From: a bacterium | Lineage (GTDB): Bacteria > Auribacterota > Tritonobacteria > UBA1439 | Reading direction: 5' to 3' | Length of the DNA stretch: 56,599 bases | NCBI GenBank assembly: GCA_028716845.1 | Contig: JAQUPF010000014.1 | Location: 1 to 56,599 of the forward strand | In this document: positions 16,366-26,614 of the stretch, piece by piece | Numbering within the stretch: the stretch's first letter is position 1 | Layout of the letters: each line of letters opens with the position of its first letter | The notes under the pieces: model-generated | The model's database searches: none | The model's input: the letters and a program-made list of their open reading frames with translations, nothing else | What the model was told of the DNA's origin: nothing | Program-made: the position numbers and the translations under genes

Positions 16366-16442
16366 CCGCAATACCTTTGAGATGAAGGAGTTGCGGGATC
16401 CGTCCCCGGGGCGATTATTCGCGCATTCAAGTGATTTTCCCA

Positions 16443-16471
16443 TTGACGGGGGAGGGCTGCAATGCTAACAT
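16443..16471 (+). promoter_or_regulatory. rRNA operon promoter
   Basis: TTGACG (16443-16448) and TAACAT (16466-16471) are exactly 17 bp apart, with an extended -10 TGc immediately upstream. The predicted start near 16478 lies about 210 nt before 16S. The first 17 bp match the promoter at 32499 at 16 positions (TTGACNGGGGAGGGCTG). The rest of the 322-bp gap 16366-16687 is the rRNA leader. Confidence 0.75.
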
Positions 16472-16549
16472 GTTGTCGAACAAGCTGGGGAGGAGCGTTC
16501 CCCGACCCGTGAGGGTATGGATGTCTGACAGCTCCTGAAACCTGGGTTG

Positions 16550-16562
16550 TGCGTTCTTTCAT
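16550..16562 (+). promoter_or_regulatory. boxA-like element 1 in the rRNA leader
   Basis: TGCGTTCTTTCAT resembles the boxA antitermination sequence and lies just before the leader hairpin. Confidence 0.3.
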
Positions 16563-16573
16563 GCGAAGATCGT

Positions 16574-16596
16574 GGACATCTTCGGATGTCCTTTTT
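16574..16596 (+). terminator. Terminator-like hairpin inside the rRNA leader
   Basis: GGACATC and GATGTCC form a perfect 7-bp stem closed by a C(UUCG)G tetraloop, followed directly by TTTTT. This is a textbook intrinsic terminator shape, yet it lies about 100 nt downstream of the rRNA promoter and about 90 nt upstream of 16S. It may be an attenuator that NusB/boxA antitermination overrides. Confidence 0.6.
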
Positions 16597-16626
16597 GTTG
16601 GTGTCGCCGCTCCGCGGCGGCAGTTC

Positions 16627-16639
16627 GCTCTTTGAAAAC
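16627..16639 (+). promoter_or_regulatory. boxA element 2 upstream of 16S
   Basis: GCTCTTTGAAAAC matches the boxA core. Equivalent sites, GCTCTTTGAACG at 18379-18390 (before tRNA-Ile) and GTTCTTTGACAA at 18829-18840 (before 23S), occur in the operon, as expected for rRNA antitermination. Confidence 0.6.
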
Positions 16640-16657
16640 CGGATCGTGCGATGCGCC
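16633..16657 (+). other. 16S processing stem, 5' strand
   Basis: These 25 nt pair with 18346-18370 downstream of 16S, with one G-U pair and one mismatch. The pairing encloses the whole 16S and is the expected RNase III processing stem. Confidence 0.75.
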
Positions 16658-16687
16658 GGAAGACGAGCCGACGTCAATAGTGAACTC

Positions 16688-18244
<1,557 letters not shown>

Positions 18245-18345
18245 ACGAAAGGCCGTGGTCCGTGGAACGCGACGCGCGCCTCGCGAAAGCGGGGCGCGGG
18301 GAGCGGGAAGCGGATGACGGCGAACGACGGCGGCACGACTTCGCA

Positions 18346-18370
18346 GGCGCATCGCACAATCTGGTTTTCA
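18346..18370 (+). other. 16S processing stem, 3' strand
   Basis: It pairs with 16633-16657 (see there). It lies about 108 nt after the 16S end and just before a boxA copy. Confidence 0.75.
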
Positions 18371-18422
18371 ACGGGCACGCTCTTTGAACGAGACGCTCAG
18401 GGCCGCGGGCCGAAACTACCGT

Positions 18423-18510
18423 TGCTCGTTTCTTGTTTCTAGTTGCTCGTCCGTGGGGAGCTCCCCGTGAGCACCACTACCCGAGAAACGAGAAACCGGA
18501 AACGAGTAAC
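18423..18510. repeat. Inverted word repeat in the 16S-tRNA spacer
   Basis: The left arm (GTTGCTCGTTTCTTG and onward) and the right arm ending GAAACGAGTAAC are imperfect reverse complements built of the word GTTTCTCG. They enclose a smaller palindrome, GGGGAGCTCCCC. Similar words recur at 18778-18815 and 22595-22626. The structure would fold immediately upstream of tRNA-Ile. Confidence 0.7.
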
Positions 18511-18518
18511 TGCAGCGA

Positions 18519-18595
<77 letters not shown>

Positions 18596-18677
18596 CAGAA
18601 ACAGCCGAAAGTTCAAGGCCGAAGGTTCAAAGCGGACATTGCCTTGAGCAGCGGTTAGCGACCGCGCGGATGCGTCG

Positions 18678-18753
18678 GGGGCTGTAGCTCAGATGGGAGA
18701 GCGCCAGCTTTGCAAGCTGGAAGTCAGGGGTTCAAATCCCCTCAGCTCCACCA
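18678..18753 (+). tRNA. tRNA-Ala (TGC anticodon)
   Basis: A full cloverleaf is present: acceptor GGGGCTG with CAGCTCC (one G-U pair), anticodon loop TTTGCAA with anticodon TGC, T-loop TTCAAAT, and encoded CCA at 18751-18753. It lies 82 bp after tRNA-Ile in the spacer. Confidence 0.97.
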
Positions 18754-18840
18754 AAACCGCAGTTGATCGTTGCTGCCTTCTCGTTTCAAGTCATGTCGTG
18801 GTAACGAGAAACGCGAAATTGTAGTACCGTTCTTTGACAA

Positions 18841-18860
18841 CTGGATAGAGAACCTCGATT
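18841..18860 (+). other. 23S processing stem, 5' strand
   Basis: CTGGATAGAGAACCTCGATT pairs with 22662-22680 downstream of 23S, with a single bulged C. It encloses the whole 23S, including its intron, as an RNase III-type stem. Confidence 0.8.
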
Positions 18861-18919
18861 TGCCGAGACGGGAATCGGTTAAGCTACTAAGGGCTTACGG
18901 TGGATGCCTTGGCAGCAAG

Positions 18920-18952
<33 letters not shown>

Positions 18953-19409
18953 CCCGGGGAGCCGCAAGCAGGCTTTGATCCGGGGATTTCCGAATGGGGA
19001 AACCCACCCCGAGTAATGTCGGGGTATCCCGCTTGGGCGGGAGGCGATACCGGGAGAAGTGAAACATCTCAGTAACCCGAGGAGAAGAAACCGGAAGGTA
19101 TTCCCCGAGTAGCGGCGAGCGAAACGGGAAGAGCCTAAACCTCGCGCGGTGTCAAGCCTGCATGCGTTGCCGCGCGGGGGGTTGTGGGAGTTGGCCGCCC
19201 CGCGATGCAGAGCGGAGGGCCTGTTACAAACCGAGTCTGTAGCCGAATCCTCTGGAAAGGGGAATCAGAGAAGGTGATAATCCTGTAGGCGAAACAGGCG
19301 AGGCAGGCTGGGCCAGCCACCCAAGTAACACGGGACACGTGAAACCCCGTGTGAATCCGGGCCGACCACGGCCTAAGGCTGAATACTCCTTGCTGACCGA
19401 TAGTGAACC

Positions 19410-19440
<31 letters not shown>

Positions 19441-20332
19441 GGAGAGGGGAGTGAAATAGTACCTGAAACCGTGAGCCTACAAGCGGTCGGAGTCCGATTC
19501 ACATCGCCGCAAGGCGGTGTGGCGGATGACGGCGTGCCTTTTGCTTAATGAGCCGGCGAGTTACGTCTGCGCGGCAAGGTTAATCCCGCCGAGCGGGAGG
19601 AGCCGAAGCGAAAGCGAGTCCGAACAGGGCGATCTTGAGTCGCGCGGAGTAGACCCGAAACCGGGTGATCTACCCATGGCCAGGGCGAATCTCCGGTAAA
19701 ACGGAGTGGAGGCCCGAACCTTTGCACGTTGAAAAGTGTCTGGATGAGCTGTGGGTCGGAGTGAAAAGCTAATCGAACTCGGTGATAGCTGGTTCTCCCC
19801 GAAATAGCTTGAGGGCTAGCCTCGTAAAATGGACAGCGGAGGTAGAGCACTGAATGGTCTAGGGGGCTTACCGGCCTACCAAACCCAATCAAACTCCGAA
19901 TGCCGCTGCACCTTATTACGGGAGTCAGACTGCGGGGGATAAGCTTCGTGGTCGAGAGGGAAACAGCCCAGATCGTCAGCTAAGGCCCCTAAATGCAGGC
20001 TAAGTGAGTAAGGATGTGAAATTGCTAAGACATCTAGGATGTTGGCTTAGAGGCAGCCATCATTTAAAGAGTGCGTAACAGCTCACTAGTCGAGTAATTT
20101 CGCGCCGATAATGATCGGGACTCAAGTCTGCTGCCGAAGCTACGGACGCCGGTGTTTCGCACCGGCGTGGTAGGGGAGCGTTCTGCACCGCGTCGAAGCC
20201 GTACCGGAAGGAGCGGTGGAGCGTGCAGAAGTGCTTATGCCGGCATGAGTAGCGATAATCCCGCTGAGAAATCGGGACGCCGAAAGCCCAAGGTTTCCTG
20301 GGGAAGGTTAATCCGCCCAGGGTTAGTCGATA

Positions 20333-20365
<33 letters not shown>

Positions 20366-20922
20366 CGAGCCGTTAATATTCGGCTACCGGCTGAGCGGCG
20401 TTGTCCGGCCTTGCGTCGGACAGTGCTATGGAGCATGCAGGAGGTTAGGCCAGCTCCCGACTGGAAGTGGGAGTCCAAGCCTGTAGAGGGTCCCGGGAGG
20501 AAAATCCCTCGGGGCATTCAACCTCAAGGGGTGATGGGACGCGGAACCCACGGGTGAAGCGGATTGGCTGACACCACGCTGCCGAGAAATGGCTCCTATG
20601 AAGTCGCTCGGTCGATCGTACCGCAAACCGACACAGGTGGGTGGGGTGAATATCCTAAGGCGCTCGAGAGAACCCTCGTTAAGGAACTCGGCAATCTAGC
20701 CCCGTAACTTCGGAAGAAGGGGTGCCCTTTCCGGTGAAGTCCTTTCGGATGGAGCCGGCGGGGGCCGCAGTGAAAGGGGCCAGGCGACTGTTTACTAAAA
20801 ACACAGGTCTCTGCTAAATCGCAAGATGACGTATAGAGACTGACAAGTGACCAATGCCGAAAGGTTAAGGTAAGGGGTTATTCCGGCAGCAATGCCGGAA
20901 GAAGCTCTGAACCGAAGCCCCG

Positions 20923-20957
<35 letters not shown>

Positions 20958-21632
20958 TAACGTCACACGCTAGCCTGCTCCGGCAGCAATGCCGGAGGCA
21001 ACAACCAACTGTATGCGGGAAACTCCTCGCACGGGCGTCCGCTACTCGCTCGGCCGCAAGGCCGGAGCAGTAAAAATGCGGCGCACATGGGGACAATCCG
21101 CAGGGAAGTCTGCGAGCGATCGTATGACCCCTCAGAGACCAAACGTTGGTGGTCCTGCGTATTCCACGAGGCTCTCCCCTGATTGGATAACCGGATTCAT
21201 CGACGGCGAGGGATGTTTTCACATCGGCATCAGCCGGCATCCCGAGCTGAGGTCCGGGTATCAGATTTTGCCGGAGCTGACCGTCGTTCAGCACGAGCGA
21301 GACATCGGGCTGCTGCACATGCTCCGAACCGCGATGGGGTGCGGCGTGGTGAGGAGGAATCACGGCGACCGGTACTGCTGGCGCGTCCGTGACCTGAAGA
21401 ATCTCGCGGAAACGATCGTGCCGTTCTTCATGAGGCATCCGCTGAAATCAAAGAAGGGGGTTGAGTTTCGGAGGTTTGCCAAGGTCGTCAGACTGATGGC
21501 GAGAGGCGATCATCTCACCCCGGAAGGGTTCGAGCGGATCCGCCGGATCGCCGAAATGATGAACCGCGGCAGGCCGCGGAATCTCAGGATCAAGAGAGAG
21601 TCCATCCCGGGATGAAAGTCCCGGACGCGATG
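20958..21632 (+). mobile_element. Group I intron in 23S rRNA, site L1931
   Basis: The conserved helix sequence AACGGTCCTAAGGT stops after its last T (20957, E. coli U1931) and resumes with AGCGAAATTCC at 21633. The upstream exon ends in U and the intron ends in G, as group I introns require. Core elements are visible: a P-like ATGCGGGAAACTCC (from 21012), a Q-like AATCCGCAGGGAAG (from 21097), an R-like CTCAGAGACCAAACG (from 21131) and an S-like GATGAAAGTCCC near the 3' end. A 4-bp P1 (exon AGGU with GCCU at 20973-20976) is plausible. It carries a homing endonuclease frame between R and S. Confidence 0.9.
21076..21615 (+). CDS. LAGLIDADG homing endonuclease in the 23S intron
   Basis: A 179-aa protein with one LAGLIDADG motif, WITGFIDGEGCF (37-48), so it probably acts as a homodimer. 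It would cut intronless 23S genes near position 1931 and so spread the intron. The usual following beta strands (HIGIS, YQILPELTVVQHERD) and the later WRVRDLKNLAETIVPFF and KKGVEFRRF segments fit single-motif family members. The ATG at 21076 has GGAG 8 nt upstream. Starts at 20989 and 21124 are in the same frame. The frame's 5' part overlaps the intron core, and the frame ends just before the S element. Confidence 0.88.
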   Translation: MRRTWGQSAGKSASDRMTPQRPNVGGPAYSTRLSPDWITGFIDGEGCFHIGISRHPELRSGYQILPELTVVQHERDIGLLHMLRTAMGCGVVRRNHGDRYCWRVRDLKNLAETIVPFFMRHPLKSKKGVEFRRFAKVVRLMARGDHLTPEGFERIRRIAEMMNRGRPRNLRIKRESIPG

Positions 21633-21673
<41 letters not shown>

Positions 21674-22190
21674 TTGTAACGATCTGGCCGCTGTCTCGAC
21701 GAGGGGCTCGGCGAAATTGAGGTAGCGGTGAAGACTCCGCTTTCCCGCGGCAAGACGGAAAGACCCCGTGAACCTTTACTGTAGCCTGATATTGGACTTC
21801 GGTTCGATCTGTGTAGGATAGGTGGGAGGCGATGAAGCTGGGGCGCCAGCCCCGGCGGAGCCGACCTTGAAATACCACTCTCTTCGCACTGAGGTTCTAA
21901 CCGAATGCCGTGAATCCGGGTTCGGGACATTGTCAGGTGGGCAGTTTGACTGGGGCGGTTTCCTCCTAAAGGGTAACGGAGGAGCACAAAGGTTCCCTCA
22001 GCACGGTCGGCAATCGTGCGTTGAGCGTAAAGGTACAAGGGAGCTTGACTGCGAGTCCCACAAGACGAGCAGGTGCGAAAGCAGGTCTTAGTGATCCGGC
22101 GGTTGAACGTGGAATTGCCGTCGCTCATCGGACAAAAGGTACTCCGGGGATAACAGGCTTATCGCTCCCAAGAGTTCATATCGACGGAGC

Positions 22191-22249
<59 letters not shown>

Positions 22250-22438
22250 GGTCTGTTCGCCCATTAAAGTGGTACGTGAGCTGGGTTTAGAACGTCGTGA
22301 GACAGTTCGGTCCCTATCTGCCGTGGGCGCAGGATATTTGAGGAGGGCGGTCCCTAGTACGAGAGGACCGGGATTGACGGACCTCTGGTGTTCCAGTTGT
22401 CCCGCCAGGGGCATTGCTGGGTAGCTATGTCCGGAACG

Positions 22439-22469
<31 letters not shown>

Positions 22470-22661
22470 CCTCTCCAAGATGAGATATCCCTATGAGACC
22501 CCTCGAAGACGACGAGGTTGATAGGCCGGGGGTGGAAGGCCCGCAAGGGTTTGAGCTTACCGGTACTAATCGGTCCATCGGCTTAACCATAACTCCCGTT
22601 TCTCGTTTCCGGTTTCCCGTTTCTCGTGATTGAAGCCGGAGACCTGAAATGAGACTCGCGC

Positions 22662-22680
22662 AATCAGGTTCTCTATCCAG
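22662..22680 (+). other. 23S processing stem, 3' strand
   Basis: It is complementary to 18841-18860, and lies about 73 nt after the 23S end and before 5S. Confidence 0.8.
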
Positions 22681-22732
22681 AAATTTCGTGCCGAAGGCTG
22701 CCATATTACTTTAGGCTTTCGGCTGAAGTTAT

Positions 22733-22847
22733 TCCCGGTGACCATGGCGGAGGGGCCACACCTCTTCCCATTCCGAACAGAGCCGTTAAGCCCTCCAGCG
22801 CCGATGGTACTGCCTCCAAAGGGCGGGAGAGTAGGACGTCGCCGGGA
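22733..22847 (+). rRNA. rrf: 5S ribosomal RNA
   Basis: About 115 nt. The terminal helix pairs TCCCGGTG at the 5' end with CGCCGGGA at the 3' end. The conserved inner part CCATTCCGAACAGAGCCGTTAAG is split across the expected loops. It is the last gene of the rRNA operon. Confidence 0.95.
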
Positions 22848-22857
22848 CTATTCTTTC

Positions 22858-22894
22858 CGAAGGCCTCGGTGATCCCGGGGCCTTCGCTGCTTTT
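22858..22894 (+). terminator. Intrinsic terminator of the rRNA operon
   Basis: A 12-bp stem (CGAAGGCCTCGG with CCGGGGCCTTCG, one G-U pair) has a 5-nt loop. It is followed by CTGCTTTT, 11 bp after 5S. Confidence 0.85.
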
Positions 22895-22910
22895 CGGAAT
22901 CGTTTCGAAG

Positions 22911-22939
22911 TTGAAAGTTCAAAGCGAAAAGTTTAAAAT
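22911..22939 (+). promoter_or_regulatory. Promoter formed on an intergenic repeat word
   Basis: TTGAAA (22911-22916), part of the recurrent word TTGAAAGTTCAAAG, lies exactly 17 bp before TAAAAT (22934-22939). The predicted start near 22946 is only about 2 nt before the ATG of the next gene, so the mRNA may be leaderless. Confidence 0.5.
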
Positions 22940-22947
22940 ATCAGTAT

Positions 22948-24255
22948 ATGAAGAATATATGGACAGTATTCATCCTGCTCGTGGCGCTCTATCCGGTTCC
23001 GGGCGCGCGCGCCGTCGAGTATGGGTACTACGAGTATGTGGCGGATGGAATACTCAATGCCATCTCAGGGGCGGATTCGCATCCTCTCTGGGCCGTTGGC
23101 AACAATGGTCTTATCCTCCATTATGACGGTTCCCGGTGGGTGCCCGAGCGGAGCGGCACGTTAGTGGACCTGACGGGCGTGTGGGCCCTGGACGGAGACC
23201 GCGTGTGGGCCATGGGGGAGGGATGGTTTTTTTACAGAGATGCCGGTCGGTGGATTCCGATAGGGCGTGTACCCGGGGTTCAGCAGGTGCAGTTCTTCCC
23301 CTCCGGAGAGGCCATCGTCATGAAGGATGCGACCATGTACCACTATCCGGGGACAGGGAAGGATTTGTATGAAATACCCACACCCGTCAAAGGCCGGATC
23401 ATGCGGTTCTCGGCGCTCGGTGCGGAGCATTTCTGGCTGTTGTCGTCCGATGCCGGAGACCGGTACATCTCGTACTATCATGGAGGAGAGATTGATGAGA
23501 TAAAGGTCGATGGCGCCGGAATGGATATCCTGGATATGTTCGCGAGTGATGACAAGAACGTGTGGCTGGTCTCGATGACCGCATTTACCCCTTCCATCGC
23601 GGCGTACTCCATCATGTATTACGATGGTGCCGCCTGGCAGAAGACCGGCGTGACCGGCATACGGAGGCTCAGGAGGGGGATGGGGTCTGGCGTCTATGGA
23701 ATAGGGAGCGGTGGTGTCTTCAATATCGAGGAGGAGCAGGTCACTCCCGTCGAGAGTTCGCTGGGAGAGATCGGCGATATCCATGCGGGCGAGGGAAATC
23801 AATATTGGGCGCTTGAGGCGAACGCCATCCGCCATTACACTGATTGGCCGACGCACATCCTGCCGGTCGGGGTCAAAGTGGCCGGTGGATGGGGCGCCGC
23901 CTCTCCTTTCAGTGGCGTCTCCCTGAGCGTTTCCGCCTGCGTCCAGCCGACATCGTTCCCCTTCGACCTCTATATCCTCGTCAGGACGCCGGATCGAAAG
24001 ATCTATTCGATCCTCCCCGGCAACGACATCGCCCGCGGCGTCTTCCCGTACGCCAGGGGGATCCCGCTCGTGGAATCGCAAATGATCCAGGAAGTGTTCA
24101 GGGATGACTCGGAACGCTATCTCCCGGAGAAGGAAGCATACCAAGTTGGAATCGGCCTGATGCGCGAGGGCGTTCCATTCGACATCGGCGACATGCTCGG
24201 CGCGTACGTCGGAACGCTCGCCGACCGGCGCCCGCGCCCGTATCCCGGCAACTGA
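22948..24255 (+). CDS. Secreted beta-propeller-like protein, unknown function
   Basis: A 435-aa protein with a clear signal peptide (MKNIWTVFILLVALYPVPGARA). Residues about 25-290 hold irregular repeats of the type LWAVGNNGLILHYDGSRW, VWAMGEGWFFYRDAGRW, FWLLSS.. and VWLVSM..YYDGAAW, reminiscent of propeller blades in photosystem-assembly-like or Kelch-like proteins. The last 100 residues form a separate beta-rich domain. No ribosome site is visible, which agrees with a leaderless start. Base composition is less GC-rich than the flanking genes, suggesting acquisition. It lies directly after the rRNA terminator. Confidence 0.7.
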   Translation: MKNIWTVFILLVALYPVPGARAVEYGYYEYVADGILNAISGADSHPLWAVGNNGLILHYDGSRWVPERSGTLVDLTGVWALDGDRVWAMGEGWFFYRDAGRWIPIGRVPGVQQVQFFPSGEAIVMKDATMYHYPGTGKDLYEIPTPVKGRIMRFSALGAEHFWLLSSDAGDRYISYYHGGEIDEIKVDGAGMDILDMFASDDKNVWLVSMTAFTPSIAAYSIMYYDGAAWQKTGVTGIRRLRRGMGSGVYGIGSGGVFNIEEEQVTPVESSLGEIGDIHAGEGNQYWALEANAIRHYTDWPTHILPVGVKVAGGWGAASPFSGVSLSVSACVQPTSFPFDLYILVRTPDRKIYSILPGNDIARGVFPYARGIPLVESQMIQEVFRDDSERYLPEKEAYQVGIGLMREGVPFDIGDMLGAYVGTLADRRPRPYPGN

Positions 24256-24375
24256 CGACCCCTTTCCCCCGCGGAGAGATATTAACCGTTCATTCTTCGC
24301 ATCGCTCGCCCACGGACCGAATCCCCGTGAATGCCGATCCGTGTATTGTTTCTTCCGGCCGGCGGAACCCCCGGG

Positions 24376-24381
24376 TACAAT
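24376..24381 (+). promoter_or_regulatory. Possible -10 element of pyruvate kinase gene
   Basis: TACAAT lies 19 bp before the ATG. The -35 is weak (TTCCGG at 24353-24358, 17 bp). The rest of the 144-bp gap shows no other feature. Confidence 0.3.
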
Positions 24382-24399
24382 AGCGCGAGGAGGGCATCC

Positions 24400-25434
24400 A
24401 TGGCACCCGCGACGAAGATCATCTGCACGATCGGACCCGCGAGCGACTCCGAGACCGTCCTCCGCGGGATGATGCGGGCCGGGATGGACGTCGTCCGCCT
24501 GAACTGCTCGCACGCCGGCCGCCGCGAGATCGCCGCCTCGATCGCGCGCGTCCGCGCGCTCAACCGGAAATACCGCCGGAGGATCAGGGTCCTCCTCGAC
24601 CTCGAGGGCCCCCGCATACGGATCGGGAAGCTCGATGGAGGCGGGCCTATCCCCCTGAAGAAGATGCAGGTGCTGTGGCTCAGGAAGGGGAAGTACGCGG
24701 GGGGCGGGCGCTCCGTCCCACTGGACTACGAGGGCCCGCTGACCGACCTCCGCGGGGCGGAGCATATCTTCATCGACGACGGGAACATCTCACTCAAGGT
24801 CGAAGCCGTCGAGGCGGAACGCGTCAGGACGAGGGTCGTCACGGGCGGCATCCTGCGGGAGCGGAAGGGGCTGAACGCGCCCGGCGCCCGCCTTTCCATC
24901 CCCGACGTCTCGGAGAAGGACCTCGCGGACATACGGCTCGGCGTCTCCGAGGAGGTGGACATGATCGCCCAGTCGTTCGTCCGGTCGGCGGGGGCGATCG
25001 GGCGGATCAGGGGAGAACTCGAGGTCCTCGGGGCGGCGTGCGCCGTCGTCGCCAAGATCGAGAACGCGGAGGGGCTCCGCAACCTCGACGGCATCATCAG
25101 GGCGAGCGACGGCGTGATGGTCGCCCGGGGGGACCTCGGCGTGTCCCTCCCGATCTGGAGGATCCCGATCATCCAGAAGGAGATCATCGCCCGGTGCCGC
25201 CGATTCCGCAGGTTTTCGATCACGGCGACGCAGATGCTCGAGAGCATGGTGGAGAACCGCCGCCCCACGAGGGCCGAGGTCTCCGACGTCGCGAACGCCA
25301 TCCTCGACGGGACGGACTACGTCATGCTCTCCGCTGAGACGGCGGCGGGGCGGCACCCGGCCGAGACGGTCCGGATGATGAACGAAATCATCAAGTACAC
25401 AGAGCAGTCCGAATACTACAGGAAGAGGAAGTAA
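24400..25434 (+). CDS. pyk: Short-form pyruvate kinase
   Basis: A 344-aa protein covering the catalytic barrel of pyruvate kinase, which makes ATP and pyruvate from phosphoenolpyruvate and ADP. Recognisable segments are TKIICTIGPAS and VVRLNCSHAG, LLDLEGPRIRIGKL (substituting for the usual DTKGPEIR), AQSFVRSA, AKIENAEGLRNLD with the catalytic Lys, VARGDLGV, TATQMLESM and SAETAAGRHP. The protein stops shortly after YTEQSE, so the C-terminal regulatory domain (about 120 residues) found in most bacterial enzymes is absent. AGGAGG precedes the ATG by 8 nt. Confidence 0.85.
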   Translation: MAPATKIICTIGPASDSETVLRGMMRAGMDVVRLNCSHAGRREIAASIARVRALNRKYRRRIRVLLDLEGPRIRIGKLDGGGPIPLKKMQVLWLRKGKYAGGGRSVPLDYEGPLTDLRGAEHIFIDDGNISLKVEAVEAERVRTRVVTGGILRERKGLNAPGARLSIPDVSEKDLADIRLGVSEEVDMIAQSFVRSAGAIGRIRGELEVLGAACAVVAKIENAEGLRNLDGIIRASDGVMVARGDLGVSLPIWRIPIIQKEIIARCRRFRRFSITATQMLESMVENRRPTRAEVSDVANAILDGTDYVMLSAETAAGRHPAETVRMMNEIIKYTEQSEYYRKRK

Positions 25435-25606
25435 CCCGCGGGGACGCCCCGCCACGCTTCACTTTCCACCCTTCACTTTTCACTGCCGTACCGGTACACT
25501 TCGAGCGGACGCTCGACCGGTTCCTCGCGCGGGCTTCCCGGCGGAGGAAGCGGCGGCGCGGCAACCGGACCGGCCTCCAGGTCGCCTACAGTGGAGACGA
25601 TGCGGG

Positions 25607-26515
25607 ATGCGGGATTGGGAGCATACTCCGTGGATCAGGGATTTCGCCGAGCACTTCAATATTCCCATTGGTGATGTGAAGCGCGTCTATGAGGTCTTCC
25701 TGGGAAACACCGCGCGCGTGTGGCCGCATCCTTTCGGCGAACTTGCCGACTGGGTCAATGATTGGGATTCCGCCGAGTCCCGGAGGATCCGGAATGCCGT
25801 CGCGCGGGAGAAGGGGTGGAGCTGGAACGCGGTGGGGGCGAAGATCCTGCACAATGAAATCTACAGGCGGACACCGGAGATCCGGGGCCTTTTCGATGAG
25901 CTGAGGCACATCATCATCGACTATCGGAGAGAGGCGGGGAACGGCATCGATATTCTCGACTACGGATGCGGCTCGGCGAATTTCGTGGAGCATCTGCTGG
26001 ATCTTCCTGACATCAGATTTCGCCTCATGGACGTGGACCCCGTGGTGGTCTCATATTGCGCATTCAAGTTCAGGGCTCATGCCGGGCGGGTCAGATGCGA
26101 ACGCATTCCATCCCGGATCCCGCTCGAGGGAGACCAGACCAGGATCCCGACGTTGCCGGGCGCCATCGAGGGAAAGTATAACGTCATCTTCATGATGGAT
26201 GTCCTGGAGCACACGCTCGACCCGCTCTCCGTTGTGATCCGGGCAACGCGGGCCCTTCCGCCCCGCGGCCTGTTCATCTTCAATTTTCCCGATTACATCG
26301 AGGGCACATGGCACACGCCCGAGGCACACTATCTCAGGCCCTTCTGTCTCGAAATTGTGAAGTTTCTTTTCACTCCAATCCATCGGATGGTGTTCAGAAA
26401 GGATTGCGATCCCCTGCTGCAATGGGCGGCCATCTGTGGAGGGGGGGCGCTCAAAATCTTCATCCATCCATATGTCAAGTTGCTCTCCCTGAGGCGAATC
26501 GGTAAAATGCCCTGA
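25607..26515 (+). CDS. SAM-dependent methyltransferase, probably acquired
   Basis: A 302-aa protein. The central methyltransferase fold begins with ILDYGCGSANFVEHLL (motif I), then LMDVDPVVVSYC (acidic motif II), VIFMMDVLEHTLDP (motif IV) and PPRGLFIFNFPDY. The N-terminal ~100 residues are helical and not typical of the family. The substrate is unknown. Codon use and GC content are lower than in neighbours, and about 110 bp upstream (25495-25606) look like leftover coding DNA, so the gene may have been inserted. GGAG lies about 10 nt before the ATG. Confidence 0.78.
   Translation: MRDWEHTPWIRDFAEHFNIPIGDVKRVYEVFLGNTARVWPHPFGELADWVNDWDSAESRRIRNAVAREKGWSWNAVGAKILHNEIYRRTPEIRGLFDELRHIIIDYRREAGNGIDILDYGCGSANFVEHLLDLPDIRFRLMDVDPVVVSYCAFKFRAHAGRVRCERIPSRIPLEGDQTRIPTLPGAIEGKYNVIFMMDVLEHTLDPLSVVIRATRALPPRGLFIFNFPDYIEGTWHTPEAHYLRPFCLEIVKFLFTPIHRMVFRKDCDPLLQWAAICGGGALKIFIHPYVKLLSLRRIGKMP
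26480..26508 (+). promoter_or_regulatory. Promoter of the fumarase genes
   Basis: TTGCTC (26480-26485) and TAAAAT (26503-26508) are 17 bp apart, inside the end of the methyltransferase gene. They give a leader of about 100 nt before the fumarase alpha-subunit gene. Confidence 0.5.
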
Positions 26516-26614
26516 ACGGGGTCCGCATGAAGTGGAGATTCCGCGCGAGAGGCGATCGGAAGCAGGGTGCGGGCCGGACCTCGGCCCGGCAGCGAAGAGG
26601 GGAGGGAGCGGGCG

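Noticed and set aside
13686-16385. Long plus-strand frame overlapping rpsA and tyrS (899 codons)
   Set aside because: It is a shadow of two well-recognised genes in another frame, composed of Arg/Gly/Pro low complexity.
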